Shown here: piece after piece, positions 27,827-38,158 of the stretch | Layout of the letters: each line of letters starts with the position of its first letter | Numbering within the stretch: position 1 is the first letter of the stretch | From: Saccharomyces uvarum | Lineage: Eukaryota; Ascomycota; Saccharomycetes; Saccharomycetales; Saccharomycetaceae | Direction: 5' to 3' | Length of the DNA: 64,000 nucleotides | NCBI GenBank assembly: GCA_947243795.1 | Contig: OX365932.1 | Location: 434,001-498,000 of the forward strand | The notes under the pieces: generated by a model | Seen by the model: only the letters and a program-made list of their open reading frames with translations | Told to the model about the DNA's origin: nothing | Database searches by the model: none | Made by a program: the position numbers and the translations under genes

Positions 27827-28615
27827 TCACGTATCAATCTCGAATCCTCTTCTCTTTATCACAACCTCGGCATCCGCCAGCGGCAGCCCGCGATAACATT
27901 GCCGAAACTCCGCCAAAACGCGACGCGCCTGCGCTGGGCCGGGCACATGCCACAGCACAGCGCTCAGCAGCAGCGGCAGCGACCATTCGTTCTTTACGAC
28001 CAGCGGCTGCCGTCCAAACAGCGCCAGTGCGGCAGCCTGGTCATGTGGCAGCTGCTGCTGGGCGGCTACGCCCACTGCCCTGGTCAACTGCGGGAAGTCC
28101 CGCAGTCGCAGTGGCGGTTGCCCAGGGAGCGTGTCCATCTCCTGCAAGAACACCTTCCACTTCTCGCTGAGCGTCGTGGAGTGCATCGTGCCACGCGCAA
28201 AGGCCTCCACTTTGACCCTTCTGAGCTCGAACTCCACCGCCTCCGCCTCGGTGCTGGCGCTGGTGCTGGTGCTGGCGCCACGGCCCAGCCCCACCGCCTG
28301 GTGGTGCTGCAGGAACTGGGCTGGCAGGAACAGCTTGTCCTGGTGCAGGGCCACGCCCGCCATGTCGCACAGCAGGCGGCCCTCCACCGCCAGGCGCCGC
28401 GGCAGCACATGCTGGTACCACACGTACGCTATGGTGTCGACGTGTGCTAGCGCCGCTGCCCGCGCCAGAACCGTGTGTAGCAGCTCCACGTCTATGCCGG
28501 CCTGCTGCTGCTGGCGCAGCAGCGCCAGCGCTCCCGGCATGTCCCCGTTAAGACTGCTCAGCAACACCCGTGAACGCACGTCCGTGCCCATCAGTCTTCT
28601 CGTGATACTCTGCAT
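27827..28615 (-). CDS. PET122: Mitochondrial translational activator of COX3 mRNA
   Basis: The product is 262 aa from the ATG of MQSITRRLMG (254 in S. cerevisiae); an Arg-rich in-frame extension upstream lies in the promoter. With Pet54 and Pet494 it tethers COX3 mRNA's 5' leader to mitochondrial ribosomes at the inner membrane. Family landmarks are RVLLSSLN, YVWYQHVLP, EKWKVFLQEMD, NEWSLPLLLSAVLWHVPGPA and the C-terminal VIKRRGFEIDT. A Ser/Thr/Ala repeat (TSTSASTEAE, encoded by a GCC/ACC-type triplet run near 28255-28285) and a QQQQ run look like lineage expansions. It is strongly GC-rich and divergent from OXA1. Confidence 0.93.
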   Translation of the reverse strand: MQSITRRLMGTDVRSRVLLSSLNGDMPGALALLRQQQQAGIDVELLHTVLARAAALAHVDTIAYVWYQHVLPRRLAVEGRLLCDMAGVALHQDKLFLPAQFLQHHQAVGLGRGASTSTSASTEAEAVEFELRRVKVEAFARGTMHSTTLSEKWKVFLQEMDTLPGQPPLRLRDFPQLTRAVGVAAQQQLPHDQAAALALFGRQPLVVKNEWSLPLLLSAVLWHVPGPAQARRVLAEFRQCYRGLPLADAEVVIKRRGFEIDT

Positions 28616-28850
28616 AATGGTTTGTGCTCGAGCGTTGTGCTCTCTTCCTCTTGCTCTTTCTCTCCCCGTCCCTGTTCCTTGCACTGCTTAAAGCACTTTC
28701 TGCAGGCCGCGTTTTGGTTTTTAACCCAACAGTACAGCACGGAAGCCCTCCGAGCCATGAAAAATTTGACCAATACGTCTCTCTATACGTATCTCTCTCT
28801 TAGTGTATAAAGGTAAGCGGAGCAATAACGATTCCGCGCCCTCCTCGACG
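28616..28850. promoter_or_regulatory. Divergent PET122/OXA1 promoter
   Basis: This spacer of about 235 bp is shared by two mitochondrial biogenesis genes. It shows pyrimidine-rich tracts and short TATA-like ATACGTATCT sequence. I can name no specific site with confidence. Confidence 0.45.
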
Positions 28851-30059
28851 ATGTTCAAACTCACCTCTCGACTCGCCACGTCCAGGCTCGCTGTCTCCTC
28901 CAGACTGGGCCTTGCCCACGCCGTAGTGTCGCCCCGGCCCATCCCGTCATGGATCTCTTTACCGGTTAAAAGATTCAACTCCACAGGCCCGAACGGCAAC
29001 GACGTGTCGGAAATCCAGACCCAGTTGCCCTCCATCGATGAATTGACCTCGTCGTCCGCCTCTCTTTCCGCCTCCGCCTCAGACCTTATCGCTAACACCA
29101 CCCAAACCGTGGGCGAGCTGTCCACCCACATAGGTTACCTGAACAGCATCGGCCTGGCCCAGACCTGGTACTGGCCCTCTGACATCATTCAGCATGTCTT
29201 GGAGGGCATCCACGTCTACTCGGGCTTGCCCTGGTGGGGGACCATCGCTGCCACCACCATCCTCATAAGATGCCTCTTGTTCCCCCTATACATCAAGTCC
29301 TCGGACACCGTTGCGAGAAACTCCCACATCAAGCCCGAGCTGGACGTCCTGAACAATAAGCTGATGTCCACCACGGATCTGCAACAGGGCCAATTGGTCG
29401 CCATGCAGAGGAAAAAACTGCTCTCTTCGCACGGCATCAAGAACAGGTGGCTAGCCGCCCCTATGCTGCAAATACCTATCGCTCTGGGGTTCTTCAACGC
29501 CTTGAGACACATGGCCAACTACCCCGTAGACGGTTTCACCAATCAAGGTGCCGCCTGGTTCTCAGACCTGACTCTAGCAGACCCTTACTTGGGCCTGCAG
29601 GTCATTACCGCCGCAGTATTCATTTCATTCACGAGGTTGGGTGGTGAGACCGGTGCTCAACAGTTCAGCTCCCCGATGAAACGTCTTTTCACCATCCTAC
29701 CCATAATTTCCATCCCGGCCACAATGAACTTGTCGTCCGCCGTGGTGCTTTACTTCGCCTTCAACGGTGCCTTTTCCGTCCTACAAACACTCGTCTTGAG
29801 AAACAAATGGATTCGGTCCAAGTTAAAGATTACAGAAGTGGCCAAACCAAGACCCCCCATCGCTGGCGCTTCAGCTACGGAAAATATGGGCATTTTCCAA
29901 TCCATGAAACATAATATCCAAAAGGCAAGAGATCAGGCAGAAAGAAGACAATTGATGCAGGATAAGGAAAAAAAATTACAAGAGGACTTTAAGGAGAAGA
30001 GGTTGAACTCAAGAGTTAAAATTGTTCACAAATCAAATTTCGTTAATAACAAAAAATAA
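28851..30059 (+). CDS. OXA1: Mitochondrial inner-membrane insertase Oxa1
   Basis: The product is 402 aa, the S. cerevisiae length, starting at the ATG of MFKLTSRLATS; a 16-codon in-frame upstream extension is discarded. It inserts mitochondrially encoded and some imported proteins into the inner membrane. The N-terminus is a mitochondrial presequence rich in R and S with no acids. The YidC/Oxa1 core spans about 115-310 with five hydrophobic segments (WYWPSDIIQHVLEG, WWGTIAATTILIRCLLFPLYI, FNALRHMANYPVDGF and others). The basic C-terminal coiled coil after about 320 binds the ribosome. Confidence 0.98.
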   Translation: MFKLTSRLATSRLAVSSRLGLAHAVVSPRPIPSWISLPVKRFNSTGPNGNDVSEIQTQLPSIDELTSSSASLSASASDLIANTTQTVGELSTHIGYLNSIGLAQTWYWPSDIIQHVLEGIHVYSGLPWWGTIAATTILIRCLLFPLYIKSSDTVARNSHIKPELDVLNNKLMSTTDLQQGQLVAMQRKKLLSSHGIKNRWLAAPMLQIPIALGFFNALRHMANYPVDGFTNQGAAWFSDLTLADPYLGLQVITAAVFISFTRLGGETGAQQFSSPMKRLFTILPIISIPATMNLSSAVVLYFAFNGAFSVLQTLVLRNKWIRSKLKITEVAKPRPPIAGASATENMGIFQSMKHNIQKARDQAERRQLMQDKEKKLQEDFKEKRLNSRVKIVHKSNFVNNKK

Positions 30060-30194
30060 ATAATACTCTATATCTCTCTGTAAATATACAATACAAACTG
30101 AAAACTTCGTCTCACGTGATCAAAAACTTGTTACTGTTAACTGACGTGAACGTGTGTGTGCGCGTATATTATGTGTGGATACTGACTGATTTGT

Positions 30195-33100
30195 TTATTG
30201 TCCAAAGTAGTCATTTGGATTCTTGATGAAATCCTGGAGAATGGTCTGAACTGCCCCTAACCTGGGGCCCATGCTACTGGCCAAATCTTCTTGGTTGATA
30301 AAACTCATGGAAAACACAATAGCCAAATTAGATGCGTCCATCTTATTATTAACAACATGCTGATGTACTTTATTCAAGTGAAGTACTATTCTTTTCAAGG
30401 TTTGATAGTAACATCTAGGTAGCTTTCCCAGTAGCTTATTCATTATCCTCGTGTATTCTTCACAGGTCATATCATGCGCTTTGTATTTTATGGCTAAATC
30501 AGTAAAATCATTTACCATTGCATGTGAAAACAAGGAGTCCGGTAGCTCTCTTAAATACATCTTGAAACATCCTGCGATAGCATTCACTTCAAACCATCTG
30601 TCATCCTCTAGAGTGAAGGAGTTATCGGTGGCGCCTTCTTCGTCAAATGCGTTCTTCAATGCATTAATACTACCAATGGAACCGGGGATTCTATATAACC
30701 CTACCTCGTCCAACCCACGTAGTTCAATTTCCTCGAGTAATTTCACAACAATTGTAGGAATTAATGTATTCTCTCTCTCACAAACATCTTCTAATGGTAC
30801 TCCAAATATCTTATTGTGTGTCTTACCCTTATATCTCTTAGAATGGAATGAATACCTCTTAGAGGCCTTGATCATCTTCATCCATTCATTGAGATCATTG
30901 GAGTTAGTCGTTTGAATCAAATATTCGTGGCCATTTTGCATGACGACCTTAAATGCATAATAATAAGCTGGAATGTTTCTGTGATTGATTATTTCCATTA
31001 TCGATTTTATTTCAAATGTTTTCAAACTATAACTAGGTTTCATATCCTGCAACTGCATCGAATCGACCTCTGGTAATATACTAGGTAAAATAGATTTATT
31101 ACTTGAAATCTCTTGTGATAATATGCTGTTTAATGAATAATTAGAACTTGATGTGTTGAATCCACCGATTGAAAATGGTCTTCTGAAAAATCCACCAATT
31201 TTTTTACTGACCCCATTATGGCTGGAATTGGATACTACTGATGATCTATTCGTCGAAAATGAAGCCATTGATCCCCTTTTATTCCTTGCTGAATTACCGC
31301 TCTCTACAACACTAACTGCGGGAGGTGATATTTGGCCAATAATTTTATTATTACCGTTGTCGTTATTATCATTTGTGCTATGATTTCCTGGTATAATAAC
31401 GGATCCTCTATTTTTCTTGGCCACAGCTTGTTGTAAAATGGCAGAGTTCTTCGAATCCCTTTCTTGATCAAATAAAACCTCCAGTTTTCTCGCTTCTCTT
31501 TTGATTTTTTCAACTTCATTGACTAAGATTTCATTAAATAGTCCTCTCTCCTGAAACCTCTTTGATTTTGCTTCTGATACTGATACAGCTTTAGTTTTCT
31601 TTCTGTATGTTTTATTTGAATCTTCGAAGTCATTTAACAAAATACGACCAAAAGTATTTCTTTTCGAGAAGTTTTCGTCATTCATTTCAGAATTAAACAA
31701 AACTTCTCTTTCGTTAGGAATCAAATCTAAGATATTGGAAATTATATTGTTAACAAATCTCCTCTTATCAAAATTAATTAATTTAGAGTTTGTAATGCTC
31801 ATGTTGGGAACAAACTGCGATATTTCTAATAATCTTGAGATAAACCAGCCTGGACAAGGACATAAATTCTTGGACTTATTGCTGAATACATTGTCAATCT
31901 CGATGAAGCTCTTTATATGTGTATCGTCTATTTTTTCCAAAATGCTATTGACTGATCTCAAATTTTGATTACCGGCAGTAGTATCAGAAAGACCTTCAGA
32001 AGCTTTGATCCACGAAAATTCATAGTTTCTTGACTCAGGTGAAGTTATAGCATGCACTATAGCAGTTTCAATAAAAGATGGAATATGCGGGCATATAGCG
32101 TGAGGGCTTTCGTCATCCTCTGAATCAAATAAATCTAAAGTTCCGTTCTTCCACCGGATATAATTTAGTATTTGTAAAATGACCTTGCATGTTACAATTC
32201 TTTCATTATTGCTCTTATTGACATTTGAAGCTTCCATCACGAAAAATGTGGTTAGACTCATGTGCAACTTTACCAATAATTGAATAGACTGAGGTAATCT
32301 TTTGAATAAAAGAGTGTTCTCACCATTGTTGTCCTTAAAAGTTAACGTAGAAATCCAACTGAAAATGTTTGAAATCTCAAGTTCATCCAATTGTAAATAC
32401 CCTGAGCTTATCAATTTGCTTGATTTAAAATGTAGTGGATAATTAAAAAATGAGACCAGGGATTCTTTGGAAAGCAATTCCAACTCCTGGAAAATAACCA
32501 CCCAGTCTTTCTTTGATACTAAATTGAACTTCTTGGAAATGAAATTGTCTAGTTGATAGATCCATTCAAGTATATCTACATAGTTACTGGAATGTAATTT
32601 TTGAAAAGATGTAATCATCTCATCATTAAAGGAAGAGTCTTCAAGGATGCTGTTAAAATCTGTGAAAGAAAACGTGTTAAATGAAGTCAAATCATCGGTT
32701 ATTCTCCTCTGAGTTCTATTGACATCAATAGGTCTGTATAGCTGCTTTTGGTAAACTGATTTAATACTGTAAAATAAATCTGTTAGCGTAACCAATAGAT
32801 TTTCTGTTTCAATAATGCGATCTTCTGGTAAAGTATTTTGTAACTTTAAGTTGGCGATTCTTCTGATCCATTCGGTAGATACTTCTTGTTCCATAATTTT
32901 TATGATGTCTAGTAGAGTGGAGTTGCTGGACAAATCGTCTGTAAAATCAGAGTAATGGTTTTTTACTAAATGTAATATAGCTTCAGCAGCACCAATTTGG
33001 ATTTTGACCATATAAATGGGATTTACATTTTTATCGTCGAGAACCTTCATGTCCCATACAGGAAAATTTTGATTATAGAGACCCAATGATGAAGATGCCA

Positions 33101-36100
33101 TGTTAGCATCCTCGGTCATTTTCAATTTTGTATCATCATTACGATCCAGAATCTTGGAGATTGATACACTGCAACTTTTGGCACCAATGTATCTTTTGGC
33201 CATATTTTCTAATACCGCTGTTGTAGTGGTGAAACTTTTGTAAGTATTGAAAAACGTTTCCGTAAAAGTATCGTTATCCATGGTTAGTTTCACAAATGCA
33301 TAATCCAATAGTCCAACATTGTCATCAGAAAGTCCTTTATTAGAATCATTTCTTTGCTTTTGATGATAATAATAGTTTTCAAGGTCTTTAGTATCGACTA
33401 GCTTTGAAAAAATATTAGCAGTTAATACTAATAAGTCAAATATCTTGTCTAATGATGATGATTTTAAGACCACATGAATTATAGATTCCTTTAATGAATC
33501 AGATACCTGACCAATATTATTGAAAAAATCCATATTTTCTAAAGTTTTACTCAATCTTCCAGTGGTATCCATGGAATCTCTAACTGTCTGGTTTGAAGTA
33601 ACGGTATTGCCAATGATCATGGAGGAGTGTTGTGAAAATCTTTTTGGTGTTTCTATAACCATACTAGCGGGACGGGATTTACCATCATTATCGTAAACAG
33701 ACTTGAAAACTAAATCATCCGATATGTGAAACACGTCCATGTCAATATTAAATACATCTCTTACGGATTTTAATAGTCTCTGTTTGTTTGACTGTTTTGA
33801 TGACATTTCTTTGATCACAGGGCCATCAATTTTGCCAATACCAGTAACTTTATTATTGTCATTTGTCGCACTGGAAGTGCCATCCACAAACGAGCTTAAG
33901 GTGTGACTGTAAGAAATAATTGGAATTGGTTCGCTAATTGAAAGTGATTTCGACAGGCGGGCCGAAGATCTGGGGGGAGGTAATTTTGCATCACTGGCAG
34001 CGCCCACTAATGTATTCTTGGGAAACAGTGAATAATTTGGCAATAACTCATTGAATAAGATGGGTAAATAACTTCCAGTCACTAAAGCACTTCTTTGGGA
34101 ACCAATTGTGGAATATCCTTTTTGATCAACTATTGGAGGTTCGAGTTGAATACTCAATTTCATTATTCCTTCTATGTTTAATGGAGGTTGTGCCAAGTGG
34201 AATTTCCATAGTTGATAAATAAGGCTGGTAGATGGATCTTTTTCCTTGATATGATTGGATGAACTGGTTGTATTTTTCATAGAGTCTATTGATTGCAACC
34301 TTTGTTGCCACTTATGGAAGGCATTCTTGGTTCTATTAATTTTCTTCTCCAAGTATTTAAATTTCGTATCAGGTGGCAAATCATCAGCGTGAATTAGTAA
34401 GTCGCCAAAGTAAGAAATGACATTAGCTCTTGTAAAATCGTCATCTAAGTTAGGTGGAGCAAGAATGAATACACTGCTTGTAGACCTTGATGACCTTTGT
34501 CGCCTTTCTAATTGAATAATGGTGGGAACCCAATCTTTGAAAATAGTTTTCAGTGAATGATCAGGCACATATCTCCATGAAGATGATCTTAATACAGGAA
34601 CGGAGCAGATAATAGTGGCAATGGCTAGCCATGACACCATATCACCTAAATGTTCAAATCTGCAACCAATTTGAACCCATTTATTTAATAATTCAGCTTT
34701 TAGTTTTGGAGTGATTCTTTTAATTAATGTAGCATTTGTTGGAAATAAATGTGATATTAGTAGTCTTCCCAGGAAATGAACGTTTTGGTTATTATTGAAT
34801 ACTAATGGGTTTAATGAAATAATTTTTTGGTTAACGAACTTGGAATCATAGAGCAGAGAATAATCAACCTTCGGTGCCCAAACTTTATCAAATTTTAAAT
34901 TGACTTGATGAACTTCATCAGCCAATGCCCTAATGTCTAAAGAGAGAAAATGACTTGGATCTAAAATACTGTCTAACTCACGTGCCGATTCTATTGTTGT
35001 TGATGATGAAGATCGACTAAATGCGGTTAGTTTCATTAATTCGTTATGCTTATTGGCGATTTTGATTTTCAAAGTATTGGAAATTTCATCGTTATGCAAG
35101 GATATGGTGTCTAATAGAGATATTATAGCCTTAAGCATCTGCTCATCTAACAGAAATCCTGGAAATACATCGAGGATAGTCTTCGCGACTAAAGCTAATC
35201 TTTGGGTCATGGAGTCGTCCATACCAGGAGTTATATTATAAAATTGCGTGGAATTGTTTGTCAATTTAGATTTATTTTTCGTAAAGGAAAGCCCATATTG
35301 GTTGAATATTTTCAGAAATTTAATAAAATGATCTATTAAGGGAAACATTAATAACAGATTAATAACAGTTCTATGGGTTTTTGATAATGACTTTTCATTG
35401 GACATATCTGGATGTTTCGAACTAGGGTAAAATAACACTGCATGACATAAGCTTTCTATTGTGCCTGATGTAATTTTTCCATCTTTGTCTAGATTCAGAT
35501 CTGGATGTGGATAAACTTCAGATAAATATTTCAAATCTGATTTGATCGGCTCGCTTACGGAAGCAACTGGTTGCTTTTGAATTTGTGCTTGTCCTTGTCC
35601 TTGGACGTTTGTCTGTTGCTTCTTTTGCTGCTGATTTTCGTTTGCTATACTATTATTCGGGATCGATAAAGTTGGATCGAAAAATTTGATACTGTTGTTT
35701 AAACCACTCTTGTAAAGATTCAGAACACAGCCTTTCAACTGGGCTCTATAAAGACGGTAGTCAGGCACCAGCATTTGTGGATCCAAGGCCATACTGCTTC
35801 TCGATAAAGCCACATCATTACTATTGGTTGTATTATTGTTATTATCATCGTGTTTCAAGATCGAACCGTCACCAGTATAAAATCTGCTTTCCCTGGTCCT
35901 GGAGTACGCATCATTGCGCAGGTTTTGAGAGGAGGAGGAAGAGGCGGTCGTTATCGAACTATTGTAGTTCGTTGCCACGGTTTGACCATGAGATCTGTTC
36001 ACCCAACCAGTTTTGAAAACTGTTGTATCGTAATTTTCAGGATTTAGATGGATGGCGTTCTTTTGCTTTGGTTCGGTCACATTACCACTGCTTAAGTTCT

Positions 36101-36692
36101 GGTTGTTGTTAGTGTGGTTCTTGTCGATACTTGGACTATTCGAGGACTTTTCCAATGCGGTTCCAGTGCTGCGTCGAGATTGAGGAGGAGATAATGACGA
36201 AGAGCGCGAGGGCAATAACGAGTCTTTCGAGTGAGAACTCTTCTTGTTGCTAGGCGTTTCATCCAGAGGATTAGATTTTTGACTAGAAGAATTGCTAGTA
36301 ACCTCTTCAGAGTAGACTGATGCAGAATCGTCTCTTAGGGTAGAAACAATGCTTCTTGATGACATGTCGTTGGTCTCAGAACGATACATTCCCAGGTTTG
36401 TCTGACTGGAACTGGTAGATAGGTGCTGTTTGGAGGGTGCAAATATAGAACTTTTCCTCTTATCTTTAGTGCTATCTTCGCCTCTGTGGTGGCTGTGTCC
36501 CTGTCCATGATGGTGGGAATGCGTGTATTGGGAGATACCACTCGTCGAGTTTCGTGTAGTCTGGGAGGGCGACGGTGACGAAGAGGACGACGTTGTGGTC
36601 GCAGTAGAGGTTTTTTGAGGCGTGGATGTTGAGCCTGAGCTAGCACTTGGCGTAGAAGACTTTCTGTTCTTTGACCAGAGGAGACTCTTCAT
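30195..36692 (-). CDS. BEM2: Rho GTPase-activating protein Bem2
   Basis: The product is 2165 aa (2167 in S. cerevisiae). It stimulates GTP hydrolysis by Rho1 and Cdc42 and helps control polarity and the morphogenesis checkpoint. The first 340 residues or so are Ser/Thr/Asn-rich and disordered. Large helical regions resembling RasGEF-N and RasGEF modules follow. A PH-like domain lies near 1830-1950 (with YYAFKVVMQNGHEYLIQTTN). The C-terminal RhoGAP domain has its arginine finger in LYRIPG, around residue 2001, and the conserved LRELPDSLF and SNLAIVFSMSF blocks. It is a single uninterrupted frame of 6.5 kb. Confidence 0.98.
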   Translation of the reverse strand: MKSLLWSKNRKSSTPSASSGSTSTPQKTSTATTTSSSSSPSPSQTTRNSTSGISQYTHSHHHGQGHSHHRGEDSTKDKRKSSIFAPSKQHLSTSSSQTNLGMYRSETNDMSSRSIVSTLRDDSASVYSEEVTSNSSSQKSNPLDETPSNKKSSHSKDSLLPSRSSSLSPPQSRRSTGTALEKSSNSPSIDKNHTNNNQNLSSGNVTEPKQKNAIHLNPENYDTTVFKTGWVNRSHGQTVATNYNSSITTASSSSSQNLRNDAYSRTRESRFYTGDGSILKHDDNNNNTTNSNDVALSRSSMALDPQMLVPDYRLYRAQLKGCVLNLYKSGLNNSIKFFDPTLSIPNNSIANENQQQKKQQTNVQGQGQAQIQKQPVASVSEPIKSDLKYLSEVYPHPDLNLDKDGKITSGTIESLCHAVLFYPSSKHPDMSNEKSLSKTHRTVINLLLMFPLIDHFIKFLKIFNQYGLSFTKNKSKLTNNSTQFYNITPGMDDSMTQRLALVAKTILDVFPGFLLDEQMLKAIISLLDTISLHNDEISNTLKIKIANKHNELMKLTAFSRSSSSTTIESARELDSILDPSHFLSLDIRALADEVHQVNLKFDKVWAPKVDYSLLYDSKFVNQKIISLNPLVFNNNQNVHFLGRLLISHLFPTNATLIKRITPKLKAELLNKWVQIGCRFEHLGDMVSWLAIATIICSVPVLRSSSWRYVPDHSLKTIFKDWVPTIIQLERRQRSSRSTSSVFILAPPNLDDDFTRANVISYFGDLLIHADDLPPDTKFKYLEKKINRTKNAFHKWQQRLQSIDSMKNTTSSSNHIKEKDPSTSLIYQLWKFHLAQPPLNIEGIMKLSIQLEPPIVDQKGYSTIGSQRSALVTGSYLPILFNELLPNYSLFPKNTLVGAASDAKLPPPRSSARLSKSLSISEPIPIISYSHTLSSFVDGTSSATNDNNKVTGIGKIDGPVIKEMSSKQSNKQRLLKSVRDVFNIDMDVFHISDDLVFKSVYDNDGKSRPASMVIETPKRFSQHSSMIIGNTVTSNQTVRDSMDTTGRLSKTLENMDFFNNIGQVSDSLKESIIHVVLKSSSLDKIFDLLVLTANIFSKLVDTKDLENYYYHQKQRNDSNKGLSDDNVGLLDYAFVKLTMDNDTFTETFFNTYKSFTTTTAVLENMAKRYIGAKSCSVSISKILDRNDDTKLKMTEDANMASSSLGLYNQNFPVWDMKVLDDKNVNPIYMVKIQIGAAEAILHLVKNHYSDFTDDLSSNSTLLDIIKIMEQEVSTEWIRRIANLKLQNTLPEDRIIETENLLVTLTDLFYSIKSVYQKQLYRPIDVNRTQRRITDDLTSFNTFSFTDFNSILEDSSFNDEMITSFQKLHSSNYVDILEWIYQLDNFISKKFNLVSKKDWVVIFQELELLSKESLVSFFNYPLHFKSSKLISSGYLQLDELEISNIFSWISTLTFKDNNGENTLLFKRLPQSIQLLVKLHMSLTTFFVMEASNVNKSNNERIVTCKVILQILNYIRWKNGTLDLFDSEDDESPHAICPHIPSFIETAIVHAITSPESRNYEFSWIKASEGLSDTTAGNQNLRSVNSILEKIDDTHIKSFIEIDNVFSNKSKNLCPCPGWFISRLLEISQFVPNMSITNSKLINFDKRRFVNNIISNILDLIPNEREVLFNSEMNDENFSKRNTFGRILLNDFEDSNKTYRKKTKAVSVSEAKSKRFQERGLFNEILVNEVEKIKREARKLEVLFDQERDSKNSAILQQAVAKKNRGSVIIPGNHSTNDNNDNGNNKIIGQISPPAVSVVESGNSARNKRGSMASFSTNRSSVVSNSSHNGVSKKIGGFFRRPFSIGGFNTSSSNYSLNSILSQEISSNKSILPSILPEVDSMQLQDMKPSYSLKTFEIKSIMEIINHRNIPAYYYAFKVVMQNGHEYLIQTTNSNDLNEWMKMIKASKRYSFHSKRYKGKTHNKIFGVPLEDVCERENTLIPTIVVKLLEEIELRGLDEVGLYRIPGSIGSINALKNAFDEEGATDNSFTLEDDRWFEVNAIAGCFKMYLRELPDSLFSHAMVNDFTDLAIKYKAHDMTCEEYTRIMNKLLGKLPRCYYQTLKRIVLHLNKVHQHVVNNKMDASNLAIVFSMSFINQEDLASSMGPRLGAVQTILQDFIKNPNDYFGQ

Positions 36693-37141
36693 TTGACTCC
36701 TGCTTCACTATTTGGTTTCGAATCTATCTAGGAAAGCACCACTACCGTGTTCTTTACACTGAAACGTTTACTTGTTTATTCTGTTGGAAAATGCGATTGA
36801 TCTGCAGTCTTCTAACAAAAAAGGAAAAAAAAAAAGGCAGAATGCGTGTAGCCGGAACGAGATATGCGAAATGCTGTAACGGAATGAAAAGGCAATGCTT
36901 ATGTAACCTGCACGTTTCCCAATAGCTTTGACGTTGTGTGCTTTCTTTCGACTTTTTCTTTGTGCTTAACAGCCGTATAATGGCTTGTGTTCCACGTTGC
37001 TTTCAAGTGCGTGTTTCACCGAGTAGAGTATGTTTCAGGATTCGCGGCGGGAAGATTTTTTGTTTGCATTGGGATTTACTTATTATACAGAATAAATAGA
37101 GGGTTGTTATATAAAGGACGAAGTCAATTACAGGGCCCCAA
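36693..37141. promoter_or_regulatory. BEM2 upstream region and MYG1 3' end
   Basis: This is about 450 bp of AT-rich sequence with an A run near 36823-36836. It holds the BEM2 promoter and the MYG1 polyadenylation region. I see no gene. Confidence 0.45.
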
Positions 37142-38158
37142 TTAGGCTAGCGACATCTTGGCCAACTCGTAGACGGCCTCCTTGGTCTTGGCACCGCCGA
37201 TGAAGCCCGCTGCGTGGATGAAGATGCATCCTGGGACGCCGCTCTTGGAGCTCAATTCTTCGTCTCTGAGGCCTCTTAGTGGTTCTGGTAGACCCCTTCT
37301 GAATTGGAAAGAGGTGGAGTTGATAGGCACGGTAGAGATTCTCCAAGCACCAGAGGAGTCAGTGAACAGGACAAACTCCACCTGCTTTTCGATTCTCTTC
37401 TCTCTTTCTAGCTCGTACAGGTGTTCCTTCCATGGGCAGAACTGGGGCAAAACAATAATTTTGCCACTCTTATCAACGTCCATTCTTTCCTCAATCGCCT
37501 GCGCGACAATGGCCTTGGCTGGCAACCACGATTCGCCGTAACCCTTCACCAGTGTGACGAAGACCTCGCCGATAAACGCGCTGGCACGAGCAAAGCATTT
37601 GTCGAAGGATTCGTCGGAGCAATCCTCGTTCCAGTTGGGGTTCATGCCTGAGACGATTCCGGGGATGCTAATGGCGTTGTCCCTGAAATTAGGCTCCAAC
37701 CTGGAGTCCTTAGGAATGGTATACTTGCTGATACCGTTATCGTTGGCATCCAGCGCCTCCACAAACTGCTTGTACACCTTGTCGTACAGCAAGTCCAGGT
37801 CAGCACTGCTGGCGTTGCCGTTTAGAATAGTCTTGATGATGTCGCGGCCGTAGTGCTTGAAGATCAGACCGGCACTCGAAAGCTTGGTCTTATAGTTCTC
37901 ATTGAATGTTTCAAAGAACCCACGCTGGTGATGGTCGAAGAACTTCACGCCGTCGTACTGAGCACCGACATCTACTAAGATGTCACTGGCCTCCCAGTCC
38001 TTTGGATTTCTTGATCTGACGAGCTTAGCGTCTTTATACTCGGGCAGTAGCCTCAACATGTAAACTGCCAACGACTCGTCTGCGTGAAAGGATCCGGAAT
38101 GCGTGCATATTTGCTTAACCATCTTGAAATCTAGTTTTACTCTTTTCACGTTATTCAT
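37142..38158 (-). CDS. MYG1: MYG1-family exonuclease, ortholog of YER156C
   Basis: The product is 338 aa, as in S. cerevisiae YER156C. The MYG1 family resembles DHH phosphoesterases; the human protein is a 3'-5' RNA exonuclease acting in nucleolus and mitochondria. Motifs seen: THSGSFHADESLAV (motif I), VDVGAQYDG, FFDHHQRGF (the DHH-like triad), and FIHAAGFIGGAKTKE near the C-terminus. The N-terminal residues are few and basic (MNNVKRVKLDFK), which could be a short targeting signal. It is divergent from COG3. Confidence 0.93.
   Translation of the reverse strand: MNNVKRVKLDFKMVKQICTHSGSFHADESLAVYMLRLLPEYKDAKLVRSRNPKDWEASDILVDVGAQYDGVKFFDHHQRGFFETFNENYKTKLSSAGLIFKHYGRDIIKTILNGNASSADLDLLYDKVYKQFVEALDANDNGISKYTIPKDSRLEPNFRDNAISIPGIVSGMNPNWNEDCSDESFDKCFARASAFIGEVFVTLVKGYGESWLPAKAIVAQAIEERMDVDKSGKIIVLPQFCPWKEHLYELEREKRIEKQVEFVLFTDSSGAWRISTVPINSTSFQFRRGLPEPLRGLRDEELSSKSGVPGCIFIHAAGFIGGAKTKEAVYELAKMSLA

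Noticed and set aside
26362-28691. Several plus-strand frames of 186-294 codons over YER152C and PET122
   Set aside because: GC-rich antisense shadows with few stop codons; the minus-strand genes are clear orthologs.
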